Of a stretch of 11,946 nucleotides of DNA, positions 6,366 to 11,946 are shown in pieces. The position numbers were made by a program, and so were the translations under genes. A model generated the notes under the pieces. The model made no database searches and had not been told where the DNA came from. It was given only the letters and a program-made list of their open reading frames with translations. The stretch lies in assembly GCA_028866355.1 (NCBI GenBank), contig JAGWIH010000034.1, forward strand, positions 1-11,946, in the 5' to 3' direction. Position 1 is the stretch's first letter; every line of letters begins with the position of its first letter. This stretch comes from Alphaproteobacteria bacterium (GTDB lineage: Bacteria; Pseudomonadota; Alphaproteobacteria; ATCC43930; CGMCC-115725).

Positions 6366-6836
6366 GTGACGAAGGTCGAGTGGGGTACGAAGCGGATTTG
6401 CCCGAATTGTGGCACGCGTTATTACGACATGCGACGCGATCCGATCATGTGTCCGAAATGCGGCGCGCCGTTCGACGCCGAGGTCTTGGTTAAGACCCGG
6501 AAGTCGAGGGCGGTGGCGTCGGCCGCGGTCGAGGAAACAGCGCCGCTCGAAGAGGAGCTCGAAGCCGATCTGGCGGCTGAGCCCGATGAGGCGGGCGAGG
6601 TCGTGACCGAAATCCCGACCGGTGAAGAGGCGGAGGAAGAGACCGCGGCCGAGGAGCCGGCGGCCGCGAAAGCCACCAAGGGCAAAGGCCGCGGCAAAGG
6701 CGCCGACGAGGAAAAGAAGGATGGCGACGACGAGGAAGAGGACCAGGAAGTCCTCGAAGATGCCTCGGAGCTCGGCGAGGACGAGGACGACATGGCCGAG
6801 GTCATCGAGAACGTCGACGAGGAGGACGACCGCTGA
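6366..6836 (+). CDS. TIGR02300 / FYDLN_acid family protein (zinc ribbon with long acidic tail)
   Basis: 156 aa. The start is GTG, preceded by GGAGG (6357-6361). The first 35 residues contain CPNCGTRYYDMRRDPIMCPK, two CxxC pairs (Cys12/15 and Cys29/32) predicted to bind zinc. The family name comes from the FYDLN motif at this point, which reads YYDMR here. Residues 52-100 are Ala/Glu-rich and 102-118 are Lys/Gly-rich. The remainder is almost pure Asp/Glu, giving a very acidic disordered tail. The family is restricted largely to alphaproteobacteria, and I know of no established function; the zinc ribbon plus acidic tail suggests a nucleic-acid or protein-binding partner, which is inference. It is transcribed divergently from aroA and lies just upstream of tRNA-Ala, a frequent neighbourhood for the family. 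This copy is longer than many members because of the tail. Confidence 0.88.
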   Translation: MTKVEWGTKRICPNCGTRYYDMRRDPIMCPKCGAPFDAEVLVKTRKSRAVASAAVEETAPLEEELEADLAAEPDEAGEVVTEIPTGEEAEEETAAEEPAAAKATKGKGRGKGADEEKKDGDDEEEDQEVLEDASELGEDEDDMAEVIENVDEEDDR

Positions 6837-6874
6837 TCCGGTGGGCCTTTCCCGCCGCCGCTCGTCGCATTAAA

Positions 6875-6899
6875 TTTCCCGCGTTCCCACCGCGGGAGA
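6875..6899. repeat. Hairpin between the FYDLN gene and tRNA-Ala
   Basis: TCCCGCG (6877-6883) pairs perfectly with CGCGGGA (6891-6897) around a 7-base loop, with two extra pairs outside (one G-U). No T-run follows on plus, so it is not a clear terminator for the FYDLN gene. An AT-rich TTAAAT/TAAATT at about 6870-6876 could serve as the -10 of a tRNA promoter, but no good -35 is seen. The whole gap (6837-6909) holds no gene. Confidence 0.35.
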
Positions 6900-6909
6900 A
6901 AGTCGCTTC

Positions 6910-6985
<76 letters not shown>

Positions 6986-6991
6986 ATCGAG

Positions 6992-7032
6992 GGCCTAGCG
7001 CGGCGCACGCCACGCTAGGCCTTCGTCTTTTT
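6992..7032 (+). terminator. Intrinsic terminator after tRNA-Ala
   Basis: GGCCTAGCG (6992-7000) pairs with CGCTAGGCC (7013-7021), and an inner GGC/GCC pair set extends the stem around a GCAC loop with a single C-A mismatch. TTCGTCTTTTT follows directly. This is the clearest rho-independent terminator in the window. It separates the tRNA transcript from hsp20. Confidence 0.9.
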
Positions 7033-7081
7033 GCGGCTGCACCGGAGGTGCCGCATCAGAAGCCACGTTCACCGCCCTGGC

Positions 7082-7110
7082 CTTGACCCGGCCGGCACGC
7101 CAACCCATAT
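7082..7110 (+). promoter_or_regulatory. Candidate heat-shock (RpoH, sigma-32) promoter of hsp20
   Basis: CTTGAC (7082-7087) and CCCATAT (7104-7110) are separated by 16 bases. Heat-shock promoters of the RpoH type have CTTGAA/C in the -35 region and CCCATNT-like -10 boxes, so both halves match closely. The expected start near 7117 leaves an untranslated leader of about 95 bases before the hsp20 ATG. The gene downstream is a small heat-shock protein, which makes the assignment strong for a sequence-only call. Confidence 0.75.
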
Positions 7111-7184
7111 GATTTTTGCGACGGGCGCGGCCAAACGGCGTGCCCGGTGGTTTCAACGGATGCCCGGAACGGGGTCCGGAATAG

Positions 7185-7209
7185 GGACTTAGCTCGCTCG
7201 AGGAGGTCC
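7185..7209 (+). promoter_or_regulatory. Shine-Dalgarno-masking hairpin in the hsp20 leader (candidate RNA thermometer)
   Basis: GGACTT (7185-7190) can pair with AGGTCC (7204-7209) through six pairs including one G-U. Inside, CTC (7193-7195) can pair with GAG (7200-7202) around a GCTC loop. This encloses the whole AGGAGG ribosome site (7201-7206), which lies 5 bases before the ATG at 7212. A TCGCT (7194-7198) just before the ribosome site resembles the conserved U(U/C)GCU of ROSE thermometers, though it is not positioned for the exact ROSE pairing in this fold. A further CCCG-GAA-CGGG hairpin lies at 7163-7173 and GC-rich pairing exists upstream, as expected of a multi-hairpin leader. Folding was done by eye. 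Confidence 0.5.
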
Positions 7210-7211
7210 GG

Positions 7212-7658
7212 ATGGCGCGCCTGTCGGTTTTCAATTCACCACTGTTGCTGGGGTTCGATCAGTTCGAACGCGCGCTCGACCGCGTGACCAAGGCAACGGC
7301 CGACGGTTACCCGCCTTACAATGTCGAGCAGCGCGGCGAAAACGCCCTGCGCATCACGCTTGCCGTTGCCGGCTTCACCATGGACGACCTGACGGTGCAG
7401 ATCGAGGACAACCAGCTGGTCATCCGCGGCAAACAGGTCGACGACAAGGATCGGGTCTATCTCCATCGCGGCATCGCGGCGCGTCAGTTTCAACGCTCCT
7501 TCGTTCTCGCCGACGGCATCGAGGTCGCCGGCGCATGGCTCGAGAATGGCCTCCTGCATGTCGATCTCGGACGCCGCGCAGCGGAGCAACGGGTGAAACG
7601 TGTCGAAATCCGCGGCTCGGGCAGCCCGACCAACGGAAAGGCACATGACCATGAATAA
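7212..7658 (+). CDS. Hsp20 / alpha-crystallin family small heat-shock protein
   Basis: 148 aa, matching IbpA-type proteobacterial small heat-shock proteins, ATP-independent holdases that trap unfolding proteins for the DnaK/ClpB system. The short N-terminal arm (1-32) is followed by an alpha-crystallin domain at about 33-122, with YPPYNVEQ, ITLAVAGF, DNQLVIRGKQ and the diagnostic AWLENGLLHVDL (109-119, the A-x-x-x-G-x-L motif). The C-terminal tail has VEI (131-133), a variant of the IxI motif that docks neighbouring dimers, and ends His/Asp-rich. The ATG at 7212 is preceded by a perfect AGGAGG. It has an RpoH-like promoter and a masked ribosome site upstream, so induction by heat at both transcription and translation is likely. 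The next gene overlaps its end by a few codons. Confidence 0.95.
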   Translation: MARLSVFNSPLLLGFDQFERALDRVTKATADGYPPYNVEQRGENALRITLAVAGFTMDDLTVQIEDNQLVIRGKQVDDKDRVYLHRGIAARQFQRSFVLADGIEVAGAWLENGLLHVDLGRRAAEQRVKRVEIRGSGSPTNGKAHDHE

Positions 7659-7872
7659 CCCCGAACTCGTACGGCTCAAGAACATCTCGGCGAAGGAATT
7701 CGCCCTGTGGGGAATCCAGGACATCGCCTACATCCGTCCGGTGACCGTCGAAGGGCACAAGGCCTATGCGGTCCACGCAGCCGACGGCACCCCGGTTGCG
7801 GTGCTGAACACGCCGGAGATCGCCGTGGCGACGGTCCGCCAGAACGATCTCGAGCCGCTCAGCGTTCACTGA
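7645..7872 (+). CDS. DUF1150 family small protein
   Basis: 75 aa if translation begins at the ATG at 7645, or 73 aa from a second ATG at 7651; the Shine-Dalgarno GGAAAGG (7635-7641) is better spaced for the latter. It contains NISAKEFALWGIQDIAYIRP and DGTPVAVLNTPEIAVATVRQ, matching DUF1150, a family of about 75-90 residues known from alphaproteobacteria and often found right after an hsp20 gene. The function is unknown. It has no membrane segment or signal peptide and looks like a small soluble beta-rich domain. Its start lies inside the last codons of hsp20 (14 or 8 bases of overlap), so the two are co-transcribed and probably translationally coupled. By association it may act with the small heat-shock protein; that is inference. 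Confidence 0.85.
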   Translation: MTMNNPELVRLKNISAKEFALWGIQDIAYIRPVTVEGHKAYAVHAADGTPVAVLNTPEIAVATVRQNDLEPLSVH

Positions 7873-7888
7873 GCGGTTTGACTCGACA

Positions 7889-7904
7889 GCAATAGCGAAA
7901 TTGC
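7889..7904. repeat. Short hairpin between the convergent DUF1150 and ptsN genes
   Basis: GCAAT (7889-7893) pairs with ATTGC (7900-7904) around a 6-base loop in the 42-base gap between the two stop codons. No T-run follows on either strand, so a terminator role is uncertain. Nothing else is seen in the gap. Confidence 0.25.
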
Positions 7905-7914
7905 CGGTGGCGCC

Positions 7915-8379
7915 TTAGGCGGCGTCACTGGCGGCGTGATCGACGAGCAGCGCGTAAAGCGCATCAGAGCGGTCGGTGCCGCGCAGCTTCTCGCAGGTCT
8001 TGCGGTCGCGCAGCAGCCGCGAGACCAGCGCCAGCGCCTTCAGGTGGTCACCGCTGGCACCCTCGGGCGTCACCAGCAGGAAAATCAGATCGACCGGACG
8101 GTTGTCGACCGCTTCGAAATCGACTGCTTTTTCAAGCCGGGCGAAGAACCCGCGCGGCGCCGACAGGCCGGGCAGGCGGCCATGCGGCACCGCGACGCCG
8201 TTGCCGATGCCGGTCGAGCCGAGGCGTTCGCGCTCCATCAGCGTCTCGAACAGAATTCGTTCGCCGACCCCGATCACGGACGCCGCGCGCTTGGCCAAAT
8301 CCTGCAAGGCTTGCTTCTTGTTCGCCGCCTTGAGACGGGTCGTCACCGATGTCGGCGTCAGCAGGTCTGAAATTCGCAT
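7915..8379 (-). CDS. ptsN: PTS IIA-like nitrogen regulatory protein (EIIA-Ntr)
   Basis: 154 aa, the usual size. It begins MRISDLLTP and carries GSTGIGNGVAVPHGRLPGL, with the phosphorylated His66 in the VAVPHGR motif typical of PTS EIIA-fructose/mannitol-like domains. AVDFEAVDNRPVDLIFLLVTP is the conserved beta core and HLKALALVSRLLRD the following helix. EIIA-Ntr is the last acceptor of the PtsP-NPr phosphorelay. It does not move sugar but controls potassium transport, sensor kinases and carbon/nitrogen balance by phosphorylation-dependent binding. It lies 28 bases after rpoN, in line with the family's standard genomic link to sigma-54. The ribosome site is weak. The hpf gene, usually between rpoN and ptsN, is absent. 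Confidence 0.95.
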   Translation of the reverse strand: MRISDLLTPTSVTTRLKAANKKQALQDLAKRAASVIGVGERILFETLMERERLGSTGIGNGVAVPHGRLPGLSAPRGFFARLEKAVDFEAVDNRPVDLIFLLVTPEGASGDHLKALALVSRLLRDRKTCEKLRGTDRSDALYALLVDHAASDAA

Positions 8380-8407
8380 TGCTGGCTTGCTAGCTAGTCT
8401 GTTGCCG

Positions 8408-9916
8408 TCACAGTTGCAAGGTCCTCTCGCGGCGGCGCCGGACCGACGAGGGGATGTTCATGGCTTCGCGGTATTTGGCGACCGTCCGCCGGGCGATGTC
8501 TATACCTTCTTTCATTAAAATTTCCACGATCCGGTCATCGGACAGGATCTCGCCGGACTCCGCTTCGATCAACGAGCGAATACGAAACCGGACGGCTTCG
8601 GCCGAATGCGCCTCTTCGCCCGAGGCTGCCGCGATGGCCGAAGTGAAGAAATATTTGAGCTCGTAAATTCCGCGCGGCGTCAGGATGTATTTGTTGGTCG
8701 TGACGCGACTGACGGTGCTTTCGTGCATCTCGATGGCGGAGGCGATGTCGCGCAGGATCAGCGGCTTCAAGTGCTGCACGCCGTGGCGCAGAAATCCGTC
8801 CTGCTGGCGGACGATTTCGCGCGAGACTTTCAGGATCGTGGTTGCTCGCTGGTGCAGCGCCTTGACCAGCCAATTGGCCGATTGATAGCGCTCGGACAGG
8901 TATTCCTTCTCCTTCTTGTTCCGCGTCGCGCCGCTGACTTCGGCGTAATAGCGGTTGTTGACGAGGACGCGCGGCAGACTCTCGCTGTTGAGTTCCACCG
9001 CCCAGTTGCCGTCCGGCAGCGCGCGCAGCAATACGTCGGGCACCACGATTTCGGCCGCCGCCTTGTCGAAGGCGAGACCCGGCTTCGGGTTGAGCGCCTT
9101 GATCTCGGCGACCATCTGCGCGAGATCGGCGGCATCGACGCGACAAACCCGCATCAGCTGTTGCGCGTCGCGGTTGGCGAGGAGCGGCAGGTTCTCCACC
9201 AGCGCCTGCATCGCCGGATCGAAGCGGTCGCGCTCTTTGAGTTGCAGCGCTAGGCATTCGGCGAGGTTGCGGGCGAATATACCGGCGGGGTCAAACCGCT
9301 GGAGCAGCGACAGCGTCTTTTCGACACGCGCCGCCTCGCATGACAACAGCTCTGCGATGGCCGTGAAGTCGCTGGTGATATAGCCGGCCTCGTCGACCAA
9401 ATCGATGAGATGGCTGCCGATCACGCGGTCGGCGGGATCGTGGATTTCGACCGCGAGCTGTTCCAACAGATGCTCGCGCAGGCTGACCGGCCGGGTCAGT
9501 GTCTGATCGAGCCCGGGCAGACCGTCGGCCGCCGCCGTGCCGCCGCGCGTACTCCATGCTTCCGGGTCGCCAGCGTAATCGAGATTGCCTTCGCCTTCGC
9601 GTCCCGCCTCCTCGTGCCAGGTCTCGGCGGCATCGGCGTGGTCGGCGCCGGTTACGGCGTCGCCGCGCTCATCCGGTGGCGCTTCGCCTTCGGCCGGCGC
9701 TTCGGTCGCGGCGCCGTCGGCCGTAACGGGTTCGGTGCCGCCGCTTTCGTCCGCTGTCTCGTCGCGTTCGAGCAGCGGATTCTGCTCGAGCTCGTTGTCG
9801 ACATAGACCGTGAGCTCAATGCTCGACATCTGCAGCAGTTTGATCGCCTGCTGCAATTGCGGGGTCATGACGAGTGCCTGACCCTGGCGGAGATCCAATC
9901 GCGGCGTTAGGGCCAT
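8408..9916 (-). CDS. rpoN: RNA polymerase sigma-54 factor
   Basis: 502 aa, within the usual 470-520 range. Region I (1-50) is Gln/Leu-rich: QALVMTPQLQQAIKLLQMSS, the activator-responsive part, ending in ELEQNPLLE. Region II (51-125) is a poorly conserved acidic linker. The core-binding domain (about 135-330) begins near LREHLLEQL and contains FDPAGIFARNLAECLALQL. The helix-turn-helix (about 388-410, LRDIASAIEMHESTVSRVTT) recognises the -12 element. The RpoN box ARRTVAKYRE (475-484) contacts the -24 element. Sigma-54 requires AAA+ activators and IHF-assisted looping, and ihfB is encoded in this same window. The gene follows lptB by 9 bases and precedes ptsN by 28. The ATG at 9916 is supported by the canonical MxLxPRLxLRQGQ start. 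Confidence 0.97.
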   Translation of the reverse strand: MALTPRLDLRQGQALVMTPQLQQAIKLLQMSSIELTVYVDNELEQNPLLERDETADESGGTEPVTADGAATEAPAEGEAPPDERGDAVTGADHADAAETWHEEAGREGEGNLDYAGDPEAWSTRGGTAAADGLPGLDQTLTRPVSLREHLLEQLAVEIHDPADRVIGSHLIDLVDEAGYITSDFTAIAELLSCEAARVEKTLSLLQRFDPAGIFARNLAECLALQLKERDRFDPAMQALVENLPLLANRDAQQLMRVCRVDAADLAQMVAEIKALNPKPGLAFDKAAAEIVVPDVLLRALPDGNWAVELNSESLPRVLVNNRYYAEVSGATRNKKEKEYLSERYQSANWLVKALHQRATTILKVSREIVRQQDGFLRHGVQHLKPLILRDIASAIEMHESTVSRVTTNKYILTPRGIYELKYFFTSAIAAASGEEAHSAEAVRFRIRSLIEAESGEILSDDRIVEILMKEGIDIARRTVAKYREAMNIPSSVRRRRERTLQL

Positions 9917-9925
9917 GGCGAAGAC

Positions 9926-10789
9926 CTACAGGCTGAACCTTTCGCCCAGGTAAACGCGCCGCACGTTCGCATCGCGCACGATCTCGTCGGGCGCGCCCTC
10001 CATCAATACCTGGCCCTGGTGCAGGATATAGGCGCGGTCGACGATCTCGAGTGTCTCGCGGACATTGTGGTCGGTAATCAAGACGCCGATGCCGCGATCC
10101 TTCAAATGGGCGACAAGATCGCGGATGTCGTTGACGGCGATCGGGTCGATGCCGGCCAGCGGCTCGTCGAGCAGGATGAAATTCGGCCGCGTCGCCAGTG
10201 CTCGCGCGATCTCGACGCGGCGCCGCTCGCCGCCGGACAGCGCCATCGCCGGTGCCCGGCGCAGATGCGTGATCGAGAATTCGGCGAGCAGCGCGTCGAG
10301 CATGGTTTCACGCGTCTCGGCCACCGGCTCCGCAACTTCGAGCACCGCGCGGATATTTTGCTCAACCGTCAGGCCGCGGAAGATCGACGCTTCTTGCGGC
10401 AGATAGCCGATGCCGAGGCGGGCACGGCGATACATCGGCAGCTCGGTGATGTCCTCGCCGTCGAGCGCGATGGTGCCGACGTCGGGCCGTATCAGACCGG
10501 TGATGATATAGAAGCATGTCGTCTTGCCGGCGCCGTTCGGTCCGAGCAACCCGACCGCTTCGCCGCGCTGAACCCCGACGCTGACCGCGCGCAGTACCGG
10601 GCGCTTCTTGAAGCTCTTGCCGAGATTGGTCGCCACCAGCCCGGCGTTCGAGGCGACGAGACGCGGCGCCCCATCGCGTCGCGACGCTACATGCTGCGGC
10701 CGTCCGGGTGTGTGCGCTTGCGGCGAATGAGCGTGCGCGCCATGCGTGGCGTGGCTCGGAGATGGATTGTGATCGGTCGGCTTGGTCAT
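9926..10789 (-). CDS. lptB: LPS export ABC transporter ATP-binding protein
   Basis: 287 aa, against about 240 for most LptB. The ATPase part is complete: Walker A GPNGAGKTT (83-91), Q-loop Gln132, signature LSGGERRRVEIAR (184-196), Walker B ILLDEPLAGIDP (205-216) and switch His241. LAGIDP and the C-terminal VRRVYLGERF are typical of LptB. With LptF/G it powers extraction of lipopolysaccharide from the inner membrane into LptC-LptA. Residues 1-50 are an extra low-complexity Pro/Ala/His segment with seven His in the first 33 residues. The ATG at 10789 is only 4 bases past the lptA stop. A GTG at 10636 (residue 52) would give a standard-length 236-residue LptB but has no clear ribosome site, so I prefer the long form with moderate certainty. 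Confidence 0.93.
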   Translation of the reverse strand: MTKPTDHNPSPSHATHGAHAHSPQAHTPGRPQHVASRRDGAPRLVASNAGLVATNLGKSFKKRPVLRAVSVGVQRGEAVGLLGPNGAGKTTCFYIITGLIRPDVGTIALDGEDITELPMYRRARLGIGYLPQEASIFRGLTVEQNIRAVLEVAEPVAETRETMLDALLAEFSITHLRRAPAMALSGGERRRVEIARALATRPNFILLDEPLAGIDPIAVNDIRDLVAHLKDRGIGVLITDHNVRETLEIVDRAYILHQGQVLMEGAPDEIVRDANVRRVYLGERFSL

Positions 10790-10793
10790 CGCG

Positions 10794-11720
10794 CTACTGT
10801 CCGTCGCCTGAAGCCGGCTTATGGTTCGGAATCAACAAGCCTTCGACGCGCGGCGTTGGGCCGGTTGCGATCTGGTTCGGCGGCGCGGCCAGGATCTCGC
10901 TCACGTTGTTCTTCAGATCGACGACGCCATATTCGCCGTGCAGCTCGTTGTCGCCCTTGGTCAGTCGGACGTGGCCAATCAGCGTCGCGATCTGCGGTCC
11001 GACGTTGTAGACGCCCTCGTCGCCGTGGGCGATCTGACCCGGCGCGGAGATCAGCACGTTGCCATAGCCGTTGATCCGCGTAATTTGCGCCGGCTGGTCG
11101 CCTTGCTTCTCGACGTCGGCCGTGACGATATCGGCGCGCATCCGGCGATCGGCGCGAACCACCAGCGCGTCACCGCGCGCCACCGCGATCTGCTTCTTGT
11201 CGTACCATTCGAGCGAATCGCGCGCGGTGATTGTCTCATTCGGCGTCACGATACGCAGGCCGTTGCCGGTAAGGACCATGACGGCCTGGTCGACGTCGTA
11301 AACCGCGTGATCGCCGAACGCCTCCTGATCGCCATTGATGAAGTGGACGTGGCCCTGCGCCTCGATCCGATAGATCTCGGTCGACGACCCACCTTGCAGC
11401 GGACTCTGCGTGCGTTGCGCATCCTTGCTCGGCGCCGGAGCCGGCGTCGGCGTGGCCGGATGGTCGGCACCTTGCCCCGCCGGACGGTAATAGGCGTAGA
11501 GAGTGTCGGCGGTCACGGTCGCGTTGCCGCGGGTGGCGGAGGCGTTGCCGCGCGCGATATAGACGTTGCGCGCTTGCTGCCACTCGATGCCGTTGTCGGC
11601 TTCGATATGGATCGGACGGCTGCTGGCCTGCGCGCCGGCAAGCTGCGCCAGGGCACGCGGCGGCGCCACGCCCGCGATGACCGTCGCAACCAGAAAAACC
11701 ACCGCAAGCCGCAGGCTCAC
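10794..11720 (-). CDS. lptA: LptA/OstA family periplasmic LPS transport protein
   Basis: 308 aa, much longer than E. coli LptA (185). A signal peptide is visible: hydrophobic core about 5-19, likely cleavage after ALA at residue 25. OstA beta-jellyroll repeats follow at about 36-80 (IHIEADNGIEWQQARNVYIA), 115-185 (YRIEAQGHVHFINGDQEAFG) and 214-275 (TRINGYGNVLISAPGQIAHG). A Pro/Ala/Gln-rich insert lies at 81-112. LptA forms the periplasmic bridge that passes lipopolysaccharide from LptC to LptD. The GTG start at 11720-11718 overlaps the lptC stop as GTGA. It is followed by lptB after 4 bases. The gene order lptC-lptA-lptB-rpoN fixes the identity. The extra length is not unusual in alphaproteobacteria. 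Confidence 0.93.
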   Translation of the reverse strand: MSLRLAVVFLVATVIAGVAPPRALAQLAGAQASSRPIHIEADNGIEWQQARNVYIARGNASATRGNATVTADTLYAYYRPAGQGADHPATPTPAPAPSKDAQRTQSPLQGGSSTEIYRIEAQGHVHFINGDQEAFGDHAVYDVDQAVMVLTGNGLRIVTPNETITARDSLEWYDKKQIAVARGDALVVRADRRMRADIVTADVEKQGDQPAQITRINGYGNVLISAPGQIAHGDEGVYNVGPQIATLIGHVRLTKGDNELHGEYGVVDLKNNVSEILAAPPNQIATGPTPRVEGLLIPNHKPASGDGQ

Positions 11721-11946
11721 GGCGTCGCCTTCGTTCGTGAATTGAGATCAAGCGACGCGTGGCCGGTGAAGATCATGGTCTGGCCGCGGTCGAGGATGCG
11801 CAGCCCTTGCGCCTGGACGTGGCCGAAGGTGCCGTCGCCTTCGACCGGATCGTGGCTGACCGCCGTGCCTTGCGCCATGTTGATGGTCACGCTGTCGGAA
11901 TGCAGCGCGTTACCTTTGTCTTGGTAGAGCTCGACGTTGCCGAACA
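11717..11946 (-). CDS. lptC: LPS export protein LptC, C-terminal fragment (runs off the window edge)
   Basis: The last 75 codons before the TGA at 11719-11717 read leftwards from the window edge. The peptide runs through FGNVELYQDKGNALHSDSV, TAVSHDPVEGDGTFGHVQAQ and GLRILDRGQTMIFTGHASLD. This 'VEGxGxFGxxxAxGxRxLDRGxxxxFTGxAxL' pattern is the C-terminal part of alphaproteobacterial LptC (DUF1239), the bitopic membrane protein that receives LPS from LptB2FG and hands it to LptA. The N-terminal membrane anchor lies outside the window. The TGA overlaps the GTG of lptA in a GTGA junction, suggesting translational coupling of the two partners. The lptC-lptA-lptB-rpoN order is conserved and supports the call. 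Confidence 0.9.
   Translation of the reverse strand, partial: FGNVELYQDKGNALHSDSVTINMAQGTAVSHDPVEGDGTFGHVQAQGLRILDRGQTMIFTGHASLDLNSRTKATP

Noticed and set aside
7600..7644. An earlier ATG at 7600 for the DUF1150 gene
   Set aside because: It would add 15 residues not typical of the family and overlap hsp20 by 59 bases. The ATGs at 7645/7651 follow a GGAAAGG site.
10019..11074. Long plus-strand open frames opposite lptB and lptA (also 10821-11927)
   Set aside because: They are antisense shadows in GC-rich DNA, Arg-rich and motif-free, while the opposite strand encodes complete Lpt proteins.

Overview
The window is GC-rich chromosomal DNA from an alphaproteobacterium, most likely near the Rhodospirillales. 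This placement rests on gene order and on families largely confined to that class: aroA-cmk-rpsA-ihfB-lapA-pyrF-trpF-trpB, lptC-lptA-lptB-rpoN-ptsN, an FYDLN_acid (TIGR02300) protein, and an Hsp20 gene followed by a DUF1150 gene. I see no phage, insertion sequence, CRISPR array, toxin-antitoxin pair or other mobile DNA. This is an ordinary housekeeping region, and I found no undescribed multi-gene system in it.

Left block (1-6181, minus strand, read right to left): aroA (EPSP synthase), cmk (cytidylate kinase), rpsA (ribosomal protein S1), ihfB (IHF beta), a LapA-domain membrane protein, pyrF (OMP decarboxylase), trpF (phosphoribosylanthranilate isomerase) and the first 37 codons of trpB. It looks like one long transcription unit joining aromatic amino acid synthesis, pyrimidine metabolism and translation. 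Structured gaps occur before and after rpsA, and a possible internal promoter lies before trpB.

Middle block (about 6182-7872, plus strand): a divergent promoter region, the FYDLN_acid zinc-ribbon/acidic-tail gene, a tRNA-Ala(GGC) with a strong intrinsic terminator, and an hsp20-DUF1150 pair. The hsp20 gene has a good match to an alphaproteobacterial heat-shock (RpoH) promoter. Its leader of about 95 bases can fold so that the whole Shine-Dalgarno sequence is paired, a candidate RNA thermometer. This is the most interesting signal in the window.

Right block (7915-11946, minus strand, read right to left): the end of lptC, then lptA, lptB, rpoN (sigma-54) and ptsN (EIIA-Ntr). This couples lipopolysaccharide transport to nitrogen/PTS regulation, as in many proteobacteria. 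The hpf gene usually found between rpoN and ptsN is absent. LptB appears to carry an unusual His-rich N-terminal extension, and LptA has a Pro/Ala-rich insert. All three 4-base gene overlaps in the window (trpF/pyrF, cmk/aroA, lptA/lptC) use GTGA, so each downstream gene starts with GTG.
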